Below are positions 45,589 through 55,273 of a stretch of 64,000 nt of DNA, in pieces. The DNA is taken from assembly GCA_965205595.1 (NCBI GenBank), contig CBDBHI010000087.1, forward strand, positions 1 through 64,000, read 5' to 3'. Made by a program: the position numbers and the translations under genes. How positions within the stretch are numbered: position 1 is the stretch's first letter; each line of letters starts with the position of its first letter. Origin of the DNA: CATQHP01 sp965205595 (GTDB taxonomy: Bacteria > Acidobacteriota > Terriglobia > Bryobacterales > UBA6623). The notes under the pieces were generated by a model, which saw only the letters and a list, made by a program, of their open reading frames with translations, ran no database searches and was not told where the DNA came from.

Positions 45589-45954
45589 TTAGCTCCCTTT
45601 CGTCTTCTTCAGTCGATCCATATGGGCGTCGAAACGCTCATCTCCCTTGCGGATCAGCTCGCGGTAGAAGCGCTTCTCACTGCCACCGGATTTGTCGCCG
45701 GCGACCAGCAAGATCGCGTGCCGGCGCGAGTCAAATGCGAAGGCTACGCGCCAGACACCGGCCGCGGCCTTGAAGCGCAGTTCCTTCATATTCGCGTGGC
45801 GCGATCCGTTCAGCGTATCCGCCCAGGGTCGGCCAAGCTGTGGGCCGTAGGTTTCTAGCAAAAGCGAATGGGCGAGAAGTTCGTCTTGCACGTCTTTGTG
45901 CAACTCGTCGAACTCTGGCTCAAACTCATCACTAAAATCTACAACCCATCCCAC
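45589..45954 (-). CDS. higB: HigB-like (Gp49/DUF891 family) mRNA-interferase toxin
   Basis: A 121-aa RelE-superfamily toxin. Family marks are VDFSDEFEPEFDELHKDVQD, LLETYGPQLGRPWADTLNGS, NMKELRFKAAAGVWRVAFAF and AILLVAGDKSGGSEKRFYRE. Such toxins cleave mRNA on the ribosome until neutralised by the partner antitoxin. The start codon is GTG at 45954, with no Shine-Dalgarno sequence. The -10 box ends only 7 nt upstream, so the mRNA may be leaderless. Confidence 0.85.
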   Translation of the reverse strand: MGWVVDFSDEFEPEFDELHKDVQDELLAHSLLLETYGPQLGRPWADTLNGSRHANMKELRFKAAAGVWRVAFAFDSRRHAILLVAGDKSGGSEKRFYRELIRKGDERFDAHMDRLKKTKGS

Positions 45955-45960
45955 TAGTAA

Positions 45961-45989
45961 AATATGTCATGTAATACATATGTTGTCAA
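45961..45989 (-). promoter_or_regulatory. higBA promoter with overlapping operator
   Basis: On the minus strand TTGACA (45989-45984), a 17-bp spacer and CATATT (45966-45961) form a good sigma-70 promoter. The spacer and -10 contain the inverted repeat ATATG/CATAT (45962-45966 and 45977-45981), a likely binding site for the HigA-like repressor. The predicted start of transcription coincides with the GTG start codon. Confidence 0.65.
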
Positions 45990-46577
45990 GAACATATTGA
46001 AGGTGACAAATGATCGGGACTGAGCAGGACAGGGGCGAATCGTCATAACCAATAGGCGTATCAGTAGCTTCCAGCGAACTCAGTGTTCACTATTTCTAAA
46101 CATTTCTTGGCGGCCAAGCAGTTTTCAGACCTCCAGACAACCTCGTCCTGTGCGTTTGAAAAAAACTTTCACTGATTCCAGGTGACTTACGCCGATGGGC
46201 ACACAAAAATCGGCACACCTACCCTTACACTGGACGCAGTGCCAAATCGTCGAGTCTCCACCGATCGGACAAGAAAGTCACGCCCGCGCGCCGAAAACCG
46301 AAATTTCGCCAAAACCCTGCCAAATCCGGCCACAGCCGGACCCGGGTTGGCAGCCCACCATAAACGAAAAAATGCGAAACGAACCCAATTGCTATTGCAA
46401 TTCAACTCACTCAAGTCCTTATTTATCATCGACATAAGTGACTCTTATCGCCTACACCACCAATCAAGAACAAACCTAATCCTCGCCACAAACCCAATCA
46501 CCCGCCCGCCGACCCGATCAAGACCGGCTACCGAGCCGCCGCGCACGTCCAGAAGACTCCAGGATAGAATCGGACTG
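45990..46577. other. Intergenic region upstream of the sulfatase gene
   Basis: About 590 bp without a gene. The last 370 bp are strongly C-rich on the plus strand with few G runs. Open frames there are long only because of composition. The promoter of the sulfatase gene is expected here but was not pinned down. Confidence 0.5.
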
Positions 46578-48035
46578 ATGTTTCGCAACACGCTCCTCGC
46601 TCTACTTCTCGCCGTACCTCTGGCGGCCGCAGCGCCCAACGTACTGTTTCTTCTTGCTGACGACCAGCGGCCCGACACCATCAGCGCGCACGGCAACCGC
46701 TTCATCGAAACGCCCAACCTCGACCGCCTCGTCGCCAACGGCTATAGCTTCCGGCGCAATTACTGCCTTGGCGCGCAGGGCGGCGCGGTCTGCGTCCCCA
46801 GTCGAGCGATGCTCAATACGGGTAAGAGTTTTTTTAAGATCCCGATGGACATGGATGGTCACACCACGCTGCCGCAACTGCTTGGGCAAAACGGCTACAC
46901 CACCTTCGCGACAGGCAAGTGGCACAACCAGCAACCGTCGTGGCTGAAGAGCTTCCAGCAGGGCAAGGCGATCATGTTCGGCGGAATGTCCGACCACACG
47001 AAGGTTCCAATCGTCGACCTTGGCCCGGACGGCGATCTGATAAGCGAGCGCGAAAGCATTCGCTTCTCGAGTCGCCTGTTTGCCGACACGGCGATCGAGT
47101 TTTTGCATAACTACAAAGACGAAAAGCCCTTCTACGCCTACATGGCATTTACCGCCCCGAATGACACGCGCAATCCGCCACCGAAGTATCGCCGGATGTA
47201 CTACAAGAACCGCCCGCCGTTGCCTCCGAACTTTGCGCCGCAACACTGGTTCGACAACGGCCATATGACAGGGCGCGACGAAAGTCTGGGCCCTTGGCCG
47301 CGTACAGAAGAAATCGTCAGCGATCAACTCGCTGAATATTACGGACTGATAACGCATCTCGACAATCAGATCGGTCGCATCCTGCGCAAGCTCGAATCGA
47401 CGGCCCATGCCGAGAACACGATCGTCGTCTATGCCGCTGATCACGGTCTCGCAATCGGCAGTCACGGATTGCTCGGCAAGCAGAGTTTGTACGAACATTC
47501 GATGGGCGCGCCGTTGATTTTTTCCGGGCCCGGCATTCCGAAGAACAAGGAAACTCAGGCCTTCAGCTATCTGCTCGACGTCTTCCCGACGCTTTGTTCG
47601 TTGCTTGGCGTCGAAAGGCCTAACGATCTTGACGGTTACGATCTTTCGCCAATTTGGAAGGGCGAAAAGACAAAAGTGCGCGATGCGATCTTCACCTCAT
47701 TTCGCGACTTGATGAAGGCGGTCCGCGATGATCGCTGGAAGTTGATTCGCTACCCGAAGATCGACCATACACAGCTTTTCGATCTGGCGAATGATCCGCA
47801 TGAGATGAAGAACCTTGCTGAAGATCGGTCACAGCAAGAGCGGGTTTCGCGACTCACGGCATTGCTCAAAACGCTGCAGATGGAGTACGGCGACGATCAC
47901 CCGCTGACCGTCGCCAACCCCGGCCCGAAAGAGATCGATCTGACTGGGCACGAGCGCGTTCGCGACAAATGGCAGCCCGACTGGATCTTCGATAAGTATT
48001 TCGAGGAGCCTTACGGCAAGCTATCGACAAAGTAG
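46578..48035 (+). CDS. Exported type I sulfatase
   Basis: A 485-aa periplasmic sulfatase with signal peptide (MFRNTLLALLLAVPLAAAA). The S1 fold begins PNVLFLLADDQRPDT (metal ligands D28, D29). The formylglycine site is C72-VPSR, a canonical C-x-P-S-R that needs an FGE for activation. Further active-site segments are FATGKWHNQQ, VYAADHGLAIGSHGLLGKQS and YEHSMGAPLIFSGPG; the C-terminal domain has LMKAVRDDRWKLIRYP. The closest known group is iduronate/choline-sulfatase-like enzymes, but the substrate is not determined. I chose ATG 46578 because it precedes the signal peptide. Confidence 0.88.
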   Translation: MFRNTLLALLLAVPLAAAAPNVLFLLADDQRPDTISAHGNRFIETPNLDRLVANGYSFRRNYCLGAQGGAVCVPSRAMLNTGKSFFKIPMDMDGHTTLPQLLGQNGYTTFATGKWHNQQPSWLKSFQQGKAIMFGGMSDHTKVPIVDLGPDGDLISERESIRFSSRLFADTAIEFLHNYKDEKPFYAYMAFTAPNDTRNPPPKYRRMYYKNRPPLPPNFAPQHWFDNGHMTGRDESLGPWPRTEEIVSDQLAEYYGLITHLDNQIGRILRKLESTAHAENTIVVYAADHGLAIGSHGLLGKQSLYEHSMGAPLIFSGPGIPKNKETQAFSYLLDVFPTLCSLLGVERPNDLDGYDLSPIWKGEKTKVRDAIFTSFRDLMKAVRDDRWKLIRYPKIDHTQLFDLANDPHEMKNLAEDRSQQERVSRLTALLKTLQMEYGDDHPLTVANPGPKEIDLTGHERVRDKWQPDWIFDKYFEEPYGKLSTK

Positions 48036-48038
48036 TAG

Positions 48039-48179
48039 CGGCGGTTGCCGGCTTGCGGGCGCGCTTTCTACGCGGAAATCGAGGGGCTGTCCGACGATAA
48101 ACTGAGCGCCGGCGGCCTGCCTCGCGAGGAATTGATGCAGGGCAAGCTGGACTTCGAAGCGCTTTGTTCGCAAGAATGA
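48039..48179 (+). other. Possible C-terminal gene remnant between the two sulfatases
   Basis: In the same phase as the upstream sulfatase, after two stop codons, a protein-like stretch reads ACGRAFYAEIEGLSDDKLSA, GGLPREELMQGKLDFEALCS and stops at 48177. It has no start codon in a good context and no recognised family. It may be the tail of a lost gene. Confidence 0.3.
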
Positions 48180-48381
48180 CGCTCCTTTTTGCTGCTTCAA
48201 CGTTTGCCACCTAGTCCCTGATCCGTCGGCAAGCATCCTTCGCGAGTGCGCTCCGTTGACGCGGGAGATCTCGCGTTTGAGCCGCGCGCGCCGGACTTGC
48301 CCGGAACTTGCGTACATGACTTCCTTGCGGACGGATTTGGGTCTAGCCGATGCCGACGCCGGGCGAGGGATAATTGCTGTG

Positions 48382-49659
48382 ATGCACTTCCGAATTGCCT
48401 TCGTCGCCCTGCTGGCCGCTTTTACCGCCGCCAGCTCACTTGGGGCTCCCAACATCGTTCTATTTTTTGCGGATGATCTGGGCTACGGCGATCTGTCGGT
48501 GAACGGAAACCCGAATATTCGCACCGAGAATCTTGACCGCCTGGCCGCCGAAGGGCTACGCATGACGTCGTTCTACTCGGCTCCGTCGTGCGTTCCGGCT
48601 CGCACGCAATTGATGCTGGGGCGCTACCCCAGCCGGGTCAATCTCGGTCGTACAAGCGTGGGCGGCTCGGGCGGTATTCCTGATGACGAGACCACTCTTG
48701 CGCAGGCGCTAAAGTCGCTCGGCTATCGCACCGCGATGGTGGGCAAGTGGCATCTAGGTTATCAACAGGAAAAGTATCTCCCCGTGGGAAAGGGCTTCGA
48801 CCAATGGTTCGGATTGCCGTATTCGAACGACATGCTGCCGCCGTGGGTGCAAACTGATGTCCCGCTACGGCTTTACCGAAACGCGGAGCGCATCGAGCAG
48901 CCTGTTGATCAAGACGAGCTCACCGTTTCGTATACGGAGAACGCGGTTGAGTTCATCAGCAATCAAGGCGATGACCCGTTCTTTTTGTACCTGGCGTATA
49001 ACATGCCGCACTTGCCGATCCACACAGCGAAGCGATTTCAGGGCCGCTCGCGCGCGGGTCTGTTTGGCGATGTAATCGAGACCATCGACTGGTCGGTGGG
49101 CGAGGTCTTGCGCGCCCTCTACGAGGCACGCAAAGTCGACGACACGATTGTTGTTTTTACAAGCGACAACGGGCCGTGGCTCAACCTGCCGGCGCGCATG
49201 CTGGCTGGCGGCGTCGAGCCCTGGCACGCCGGTTCGCCGGGACCGTTTCGCGGCGCTAAGCACACGACTTACGAGGGTGGTGTTCGCATGCCCGCGATCG
49301 TGCGCTGGCCGAACCGTATTCCCGCCGAGTCTGTTACGGCCGAGATGGCGGCGACGCTCGATCTCTACAGCACACTGACCCAGGCCGCGGGTGGCGACGA
49401 CCCCAAGCGCGACGGCTTCGACTTGATGCCACTCTGGACTGGGGCTACGGACAAGTCGCCGCGCCATGAGTTTCTCTATCATCGCGGACGGGATATTCAA
49501 GGGATCCGGGTCGACAATTGGAAGCTCCGCACGGTCGACGGCGATGAGCTTTTTGATTTGGAACTCGACCCTTCAGAGCGCTATAACCGGGCAGAGGCAT
49601 TCCCACGGGTGGTTGCTGATTTGAAAGGCCGCATCAAAAGCTTTCAAGAGAGTCTGTAG
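48382..49659 (+). CDS. Exported sulfatase, second copy type
   Basis: A 425-aa sulfatase with signal peptide (MHFRIAFVALLAAFTAASSL). It begins PNIVLFFADDLGYGDLSVNG (D31, D32). The formylglycine site is C70-VPAR, a C-x-P-A-R variant. AMVGKWHLGYQQEKYLPVGK, FFLYLAYNMPHLPIHTAKRF, VVFTSDNGPW and THYEGGVRMPAIVRWP-like sequence complete the S1 active site, as in arylsulfatase A / N-acetylgalactosamine-6-sulfatase types. The ATG 48382 places the signal peptide correctly. It is not a duplicate of the upstream sulfatase, as the two share only family motifs. Confidence 0.88.
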   Translation: MHFRIAFVALLAAFTAASSLGAPNIVLFFADDLGYGDLSVNGNPNIRTENLDRLAAEGLRMTSFYSAPSCVPARTQLMLGRYPSRVNLGRTSVGGSGGIPDDETTLAQALKSLGYRTAMVGKWHLGYQQEKYLPVGKGFDQWFGLPYSNDMLPPWVQTDVPLRLYRNAERIEQPVDQDELTVSYTENAVEFISNQGDDPFFLYLAYNMPHLPIHTAKRFQGRSRAGLFGDVIETIDWSVGEVLRALYEARKVDDTIVVFTSDNGPWLNLPARMLAGGVEPWHAGSPGPFRGAKHTTYEGGVRMPAIVRWPNRIPAESVTAEMAATLDLYSTLTQAAGGDDPKRDGFDLMPLWTGATDKSPRHEFLYHRGRDIQGIRVDNWKLRTVDGDELFDLELDPSERYNRAEAFPRVVADLKGRIKSFQESL

Positions 49660-49729
49660 TTCGGCCTCGAGCGACCGCTGCGTTCCGCGGGTCGCGTGAT
49701 AGCCTGAAACGCGGAGTTTCCGCGTAGCC

Positions 49730-52012
49730 ATGCACCGACCACTTCAATACTTTTTAGCTGTTGTTTTTGCGATTTTCGCGGGTACTGCGGCCGGTGCTGA
49801 CTGGGCACCAGTCGAAGGGCAAATGCTTAGCCGCTTCGCGAAGGATGTGGCTGCCGATACGGCCTGGCGACAATACCCGCGGCCTCAGATGGTGCGCTCG
49901 CGCTGGCAGAACCTCAATGGCTTGTGGGACTACGCGTTGACCGCGAAAGATGCCGAGCGGCCGAACGGGTTTGATGGCGAAATTTTGGTCCCGTTCGCCA
50001 TCGAGTCAGCGCTGTCAGGCGTCAAGAAAGTTCCGGGTGCGGAACGGCGGCTTTGGTATCGCCGCACGTTTAGCGTCCCGCCCGAGTGGGCCGACGACCA
50101 CATCTTGCTTCACTTCGGTGCCGTCGATTGGCATGCAACCGTAACTGTCAACGGCAAGAAGGTTGGAGAACACAAGGGCGGCTACACGCCATTCAGTTTC
50201 GATATCACGTCCGCGCTAAATGACGGCGATGAGCAAGAGCTTGTCGTTTCCGTTTGGGATCCGACCGACACCTGGACACAGGCTCGGGGCAAGCAGGTGA
50301 GTGAACCCGAGGGCATCTGGTACACCTCTGTCACGGGGATCTGGCAAACGGTCTGGATGGAGCCAGTACCCGGCGGTGCGATCGAATCGGTTTCTGTTGT
50401 GCCTGACGTCGACAAGCAATCCATCAAGCTCATCGTTCGGACGCGCGGCACCCGCGCGGACATGAAGGTGCGGGCGACGGTTTACTACAAAGGGCAGCGG
50501 TTGATTCACGGCATCGGCTCGCCAAGTCGGCCAATAACGATCGCCGTCCAGAATCCACATCTGTGGTCGCCAGACGATCCGAATCTATACGACCTCGACA
50601 TTCATCTGACCCGCGGCGAAAATCCGCTAGATCAGGTCAGCAGTTACTTCGCCATGCGTAAGGTTTCGCTTGGCAAGGACGATCGCGGGTTTACTCGATT
50701 GATGTTGAACGACCGTCCGACGTTTATGCTCGGACCGCTCGATCAAGGCTGGTGGCCCGACGGACTCTACACCGCTCCTACTGATGAGGCGCTGCGATAC
50801 GACATCGAGGTCACGAAAAAACTTGGTTTCAACATGGCGCGCAAGCACGTGAAAGTCGAGCCGGCCCGCTGGTACTACCATTGCGATCGCCTGGGACTGA
50901 TGGTTTGGCAAGACATGCCAAACGGCAACCTGCGCCGCGGTCAGCCGAATAATCTGCGCGTGTCTCCAGGCGCCGCCGAGGATGCTGAACGTCCGCTAGA
51001 TTCGGCCACACAGTTTGAGGCCGAGCTGGCGGAACTGATCGACTACTTTTCGTTCTTTCCGTCGATTGTCAGTTGGGTTCCGTTCAACGAAGGCTGGGGA
51101 CAGTACGACAGCACGCGGATCGCGGAGTGGGTTCAGAAGCGGGACCCGACGCGCCTAGTCAACGCCACAAGTGGCTGGACCGATCGCGGCGCCGGTCATG
51201 TCTACGACACGCACATGTACCCCGGGCCCGGCATGGAACATGTATCGCCGGAACGGGCTACGCTGCTTGGCGAATTCGGTGGACTCGGCTGGCCCGTCGA
51301 CGATCACCTGTGGTGGGACAAGCGCAATTGGGGGTATCGCACCTACTACAGCCGCGAAGATCTCAACGACAAGTATCAAGAGGTTGTTCGCAACGTGGTT
51401 GGTCCGATCGGGCACGGCTTGGCGGCGGCGGTATATACGCAAACCACCGACGTTGAAGGTGAAGTCAACGGACTGATGACGTATGACCGCGAGATTGTGA
51501 AGTTCGATAAGCAGAAGCTACGCGACGTTCACAACTTGCTCTACTCCGCGGCGGGACGAGCGAGGGTCTTACTCAAAACCTCTGAGCATGAGGCACAGAC
51601 TTGGCAATATCGACTCAAAGAGCCTAAGGCCGGTTGGCAGTCGATAGGAGCAAAGGGCCGCGGTTGGAAAAAGGGTTTAGCGCCGTTTCAATCGGGCAGT
51701 GATGCAATGTACCCAACTGGTACGAAGTGGGCGAAGGGCCCGATTTGGATACGCAAGTCGTTTGAGTTGGCGGAAGTCCCGGGCAATCTATGGCTCGAGG
51801 CATACCACGCGGTCGACACGGGCGTGATCTATCTGAATGGCAAAGAGGTGCTTAATTTTGACGGGACCCGGCCGGCTCGCAGACACTATCATCATCTCGA
51901 TTTAAGCGACCACGCAGACCTGCTGCGAAAGGGCGAAAACGTCATCGCCGTAACCGGCGAATTTTCGGACGAGCAGCGCGGACTCGACTTCGGACTGTAC
52001 ACGCTGGAGTGA
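49730..52012 (+). CDS. Exported glycoside hydrolase family 2 protein
   Basis: A 760-aa exported enzyme. After the signal peptide come the jelly-roll (SRWQNLNGLWDYALT, LWYRRTFSVPPEW, DWHATVTVNGKKVGEHKGGY), an immunoglobulin-like domain and the TIM barrel. The acid/base is E454 in WVPFNEGWGQ and the nucleophile E515 in ATLLGEFGGLG. GH2 enzymes release beta-linked galactose, glucuronate or mannose; the specificity cannot be read from the sequence. About 100 C-terminal residues form an extra beta domain (WIRKSFELAEVPGNLWLEAY). The context with two sulfatases suggests a desulfated glycan as substrate. Confidence 0.9.
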   Translation: MHRPLQYFLAVVFAIFAGTAAGADWAPVEGQMLSRFAKDVAADTAWRQYPRPQMVRSRWQNLNGLWDYALTAKDAERPNGFDGEILVPFAIESALSGVKKVPGAERRLWYRRTFSVPPEWADDHILLHFGAVDWHATVTVNGKKVGEHKGGYTPFSFDITSALNDGDEQELVVSVWDPTDTWTQARGKQVSEPEGIWYTSVTGIWQTVWMEPVPGGAIESVSVVPDVDKQSIKLIVRTRGTRADMKVRATVYYKGQRLIHGIGSPSRPITIAVQNPHLWSPDDPNLYDLDIHLTRGENPLDQVSSYFAMRKVSLGKDDRGFTRLMLNDRPTFMLGPLDQGWWPDGLYTAPTDEALRYDIEVTKKLGFNMARKHVKVEPARWYYHCDRLGLMVWQDMPNGNLRRGQPNNLRVSPGAAEDAERPLDSATQFEAELAELIDYFSFFPSIVSWVPFNEGWGQYDSTRIAEWVQKRDPTRLVNATSGWTDRGAGHVYDTHMYPGPGMEHVSPERATLLGEFGGLGWPVDDHLWWDKRNWGYRTYYSREDLNDKYQEVVRNVVGPIGHGLAAAVYTQTTDVEGEVNGLMTYDREIVKFDKQKLRDVHNLLYSAAGRARVLLKTSEHEAQTWQYRLKEPKAGWQSIGAKGRGWKKGLAPFQSGSDAMYPTGTKWAKGPIWIRKSFELAEVPGNLWLEAYHAVDTGVIYLNGKEVLNFDGTRPARRHYHHLDLSDHADLLRKGENVIAVTGEFSDEQRGLDFGLYTLE

Positions 52013-52024
52013 ACCCCGGCCGCG

Positions 52025-53107
52025 ATGAACGAACTGCCGAAACTGAAAAAGAAGGTTGCCAAGCGTCTGCGCGAAGGTGCGATGATTCCGGCGCATCCGC
52101 TCGCTCTCACTTCGCAGCGCAAGCTTGACGAGCGCCGGCAGCGGGCGTTGACGCGATATTACTTGAACGCCGGCTCGGGTGGCCTGGCGGTGGGCGTTCA
52201 CACTACGCAGTTCGCGATTCGAGACGCGAAGGTCGGTCTTTTTCAGCCAGTGTTGGAATTGGCGGCGGAAACGATTGACGAGTTTGAACGCGCTGTAAAA
52301 CAGCCGCCGGTGATTCGGGTTGCGGGCATTTGCGGGCAGACTCACCAGGCCGTTCGTGAAGCGCGGATCGCGGCCGACCTCGGATATCACCTCGGGCTTT
52401 TGAGTCTTTCGGCGTTTCCAGATGCGGATGTCCGTACGCTGCTCGATCACTCACGAGCAGTCGCCGAAGTCATTCCCCTGATGGGATTTTATTTGCAGCC
52501 ATCTGTTGGCGGGCGCGTGCTGCAGTACGAATTCTGGCGCGAGTTTGCGGCGATCGAGAACGTTGCTGCCATCAAGGTCGCGCCCTTCAATCGCTATCAA
52601 ACACTCGATGTGGTGCGAGCAGTGATGGAATCGGATCGGCGCAAGAAGATTGCTCTTTATACCGGCAATGACGATCACATCGTTGGGGACTTGCTGACGA
52701 TCTACGAAGCTCCTGGCAAGCGCAAGCCTCACTCACAGCAGTTTGTCGGTGGGCTGCTGGGCCATTGGGCGGTATGGACACGCAGGGCCTACGACTACTG
52801 GAAAGAGTGCCGGCGATTGGGTTCGCTAAGGCGGTTGCCGATCCCGGAGTACATGCTTTCACTCGATAACCAAGTGACCGACGCAAACGGCGCGTTTTTC
52901 GACGTGCGCAACAATTTTGCCGGTTGCATCCCGGGCATTCACGAAGTGCTGCGCCGCCAGGGTTTGCTCGAAGGCAATTGGTGTCTCGACGAAAACGAGG
53001 TGTTGTCGCCAGGTCAGATGGACGAAATCGACCGGGTACACGCCGCCTATCCGCAGCTTAACGATGGGTTATTCGTCGCCGAACATCTCGACAAATGGTT
53101 GAGCTGA
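52025..53107 (+). CDS. Dihydrodipicolinate synthase/N-acetylneuraminate lyase family aldolase
   Basis: A 360-aa cytoplasmic class I aldolase. The Schiff-base lysine is K184 in NVAAIKVAPFNRYQT and the conserved Tyr is Y156 in MGFYLQPSVGG. It starts 12 bp after the GH2 gene, in an apparent operon. It is longer than DapA (about 290 aa), with an extended C-terminal region (WKECRRLGSLRRLPIPEYML, then FDVRNNFAGCIPGIHEVLRR), so it is a family member with a probable sugar-acid substrate rather than the lysine-pathway enzyme. Confidence 0.85.
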   Translation: MNELPKLKKKVAKRLREGAMIPAHPLALTSQRKLDERRQRALTRYYLNAGSGGLAVGVHTTQFAIRDAKVGLFQPVLELAAETIDEFERAVKQPPVIRVAGICGQTHQAVREARIAADLGYHLGLLSLSAFPDADVRTLLDHSRAVAEVIPLMGFYLQPSVGGRVLQYEFWREFAAIENVAAIKVAPFNRYQTLDVVRAVMESDRRKKIALYTGNDDHIVGDLLTIYEAPGKRKPHSQQFVGGLLGHWAVWTRRAYDYWKECRRLGSLRRLPIPEYMLSLDNQVTDANGAFFDVRNNFAGCIPGIHEVLRRQGLLEGNWCLDENEVLSPGQMDEIDRVHAAYPQLNDGLFVAEHLDKWLS

Positions 53108-53175
53108 CTGCCGGCGTTGGTCGCGACCGGCCGGGGCCGACTGGAATGTCTGTATTCTAGCCGAAGTACGGTCTT

Positions 53176-54366
53176 ATGAGAACAGCTATCCGCGTCGCCT
53201 ACTGGGTCATGCTGGCGCTGCTGCTGGTGCTTTTGGCGATGCATCGCTCGGAAACGCCGGTGGTGTTTGGGTACAGCGCCCGCTATGGGCTCATTCTTGT
53301 TGGAACCGCGCTGATTGGCAGCGCTGTGCCCTGGCTGCTCGGACTGATCCGTAGCCGATTTTCGACTCAACAGATAGTCTTCTCGTTGGTGCCCGCGTCA
53401 GTGCTCGTTGTCTTCTTGTATGTGGCCGGGTCCGTCCAGTTCTATCATTCGACGCGGGTCCGACTATTCGACCCATTCTTGCAGATTCATCCCACTAAAT
53501 TTAATGCCGGGGCCAAGCCGCGGGGCGCAATTCGAATAGTGACGATGGGGGGGTCGACAACGTTGGAATCGGACTATCCCAGCCTACTCGAAGTGGGTCT
53601 CCGTCAGCGCTACAGCGAGCGAGACATCGAGGTGTTCAACGCCGGAATGACCTGGTGGACGTCGAAACATTCGCTGATCAACTATGTAACGAATCTCTCC
53701 GATCTAGACGCTGACGTCGTTACTGTGATGCACGGATTCAACGACCTGACGCGATCGTTCTCTCCAGATCGCGCCGCCGTTGGGGAGTATCAGGAAGATT
53801 ACGGGCACTATTACGGTCCGGCAATATACGCGGCGCGTAGACCGACGTTCGAGCGCCTGCTGGTCTCTCCGTTTATGGGCTTCGCTCACAGTTGTGTTCA
53901 CAATACCGCCGTTGATTTTCCGTTGGAACGCTACCGCTCACTCGGACAGCTTCGGCGCCATCTTGACACGATTGCAGAGATTGTCCACGCTGGCGGTGCA
54001 CGATTAGTGTTGTTGACGCAGCCTTCGATTTACCGCGATGGGCTTACGGACGAAGACAAACAACGGCTGATCTTCAAGTTCACCTATTGCGGTATGTGGT
54101 CGGGTTTTTTAGAGCGCGAGTACCCGTCGGTGTCTTCGATGGCCATGGCCATGCAGGCAGCTAACGATGTTGTTAGAGAAGTAGCCGAGCGGCACGGTGC
54201 ACTGCTCGTTGACGTCGCACCGACGATCCCCAGGGACTGGGATCATTTCGTCGACGATATACACCACATCGGAAATAGTGGGCAACTCATCGGCGAGGCC
54301 GTGGCGACCTCAATCGCCGAGAGCGACTGGCTTCAGCCGCTACCTTCCAGCGATAATTCGGGCTAA
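53176..54366 (+). CDS. Membrane-anchored SGNH/GDSL hydrolase
   Basis: A 396-aa protein. Three hydrophobic segments occupy residues 8-22, 34-60 and 68-90, then a periplasmic SGNH domain follows. Block I is TMGGSTTLES with S127 as nucleophile, block III is MHGFND with N189, and block V is D360-DIH-H with the catalytic Asp/His. SGNH enzymes hydrolyse esters such as O-acetyl groups. It closes the co-directional sulfatase/GH2/aldolase set, so removal of acyl groups from the same glycan is a reasonable inference. Confidence 0.8.
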   Translation: MRTAIRVAYWVMLALLLVLLAMHRSETPVVFGYSARYGLILVGTALIGSAVPWLLGLIRSRFSTQQIVFSLVPASVLVVFLYVAGSVQFYHSTRVRLFDPFLQIHPTKFNAGAKPRGAIRIVTMGGSTTLESDYPSLLEVGLRQRYSERDIEVFNAGMTWWTSKHSLINYVTNLSDLDADVVTVMHGFNDLTRSFSPDRAAVGEYQEDYGHYYGPAIYAARRPTFERLLVSPFMGFAHSCVHNTAVDFPLERYRSLGQLRRHLDTIAEIVHAGGARLVLLTQPSIYRDGLTDEDKQRLIFKFTYCGMWSGFLEREYPSVSSMAMAMQAANDVVREVAERHGALLVDVAPTIPRDWDHFVDDIHHIGNSGQLIGEAVATSIAESDWLQPLPSSDNSG

Positions 54367-54434
54367 ATACGAAAGGCCGCTGGCCGGTGCGGTGGTGGAC
54401 GTTTGGCGGCCGTATGTACGACCGCAGCCGCGCT

Positions 54435-55253
54435 TTACTTGCCGAGCGTCCGGCGCAGCAGGCCGATTTGGCCTAGGTGATAGGCTTCGTGAAACGCTAT
54501 TGCCGTTATCATCGAGCCCACTGTTTCGTTCGGGTTGCCGGTCGGGCTGTCTGGCAATGGCCGCGCTAGTATCTCGGGCGCGACGTCACGCAGAGCCGCG
54601 ACTAACGGTGCTTGTAGGGCCGTGAAATCATCGCATAGCTCGTTGAGATCGAGCGCCTCGCCGTCGTCGGTAAGAGGCGGCTGGCCGATGTTGTAGCGCT
54701 CGAATTTTTCTGGTGGGAATATAGGCGTCTTGCCGAGCAGGCCCATCTCGTCGTTGCGAGCCTTGACTAGGTGGCCGAGGATCCAGTTGACGCAGTTCCC
54801 TCCGCCTTGGGGCGAGACTAGACTCTCTTCGTGGGTCAGGCCGGCGGTGTTGCCCGTGCAAACTTGGGCTCCTAACTCGTGCTGAATAATTAGATTGTCG
54901 ATAACCATTTCGTTCCTCGTAGGTGGCTGGTCGGTGGCGCCGCCTTCCGAATCGTCTTTGAGACGCAGCAGGCCGTTTGCCCATCGATCTTCAAACTGGC
55001 TGACCCAGCGCTCGTAAATTTGGCGGATGGGGACAGCGTTGAGCGAGTTTACGCGAAGTCTGCCCGACTCGCGTGTCTGGATGAGTTGGGCTTCGCGCAA
55101 GACCTCGATGTGCTTCATGACCCCGAACCTGGTGAGGTGCGGGAATGCATTGACGATCTCGGTTGTATTTTGCGGCCCCGCCCGCAGACGGTCGAGAATC
55201 GCTCGGCGCGTGGGGTCGCCAAGCGCTTTCCAGACCGGGTCTAGTTCTTCCAA
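54435..55253 (-). CDS. ArsR-type regulator fused to a DinB-like domain
   Basis: A 272-aa fusion. Residues 1-95 are an ArsR winged helix (VWKALGDPTRRAILDRLRAG, HLTRFGVMKHIEVLREAQLI). Residues 112-272 are a DinB/YfiT-like four-helix bundle with NWILGHLVKARNDEM and MITAIAFHEAYHLGQIGLLR, whose His residues could bind metal. ArsR-DinB fusions are uncommon. It starts 20 bp after the SRPBCC gene on the same strand; the pair ArsR + AHSA1 is a common operon. Confidence 0.85.
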   Translation of the reverse strand: MEELDPVWKALGDPTRRAILDRLRAGPQNTTEIVNAFPHLTRFGVMKHIEVLREAQLIQTRESGRLRVNSLNAVPIRQIYERWVSQFEDRWANGLLRLKDDSEGGATDQPPTRNEMVIDNLIIQHELGAQVCTGNTAGLTHEESLVSPQGGGNCVNWILGHLVKARNDEMGLLGKTPIFPPEKFERYNIGQPPLTDDGEALDLNELCDDFTALQAPLVAALRDVAPEILARPLPDSPTGNPNETVGSMITAIAFHEAYHLGQIGLLRRTLGK

Positions 55254-55273
55254 CGGCGCTCCTTGTAGAGGGT

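Noticed and set aside
46182..46577. N-terminal extension of the first sulfatase
   Set aside because: The extra 132 residues have no fold-like pattern and precede a clear signal peptide that starts at 46578.
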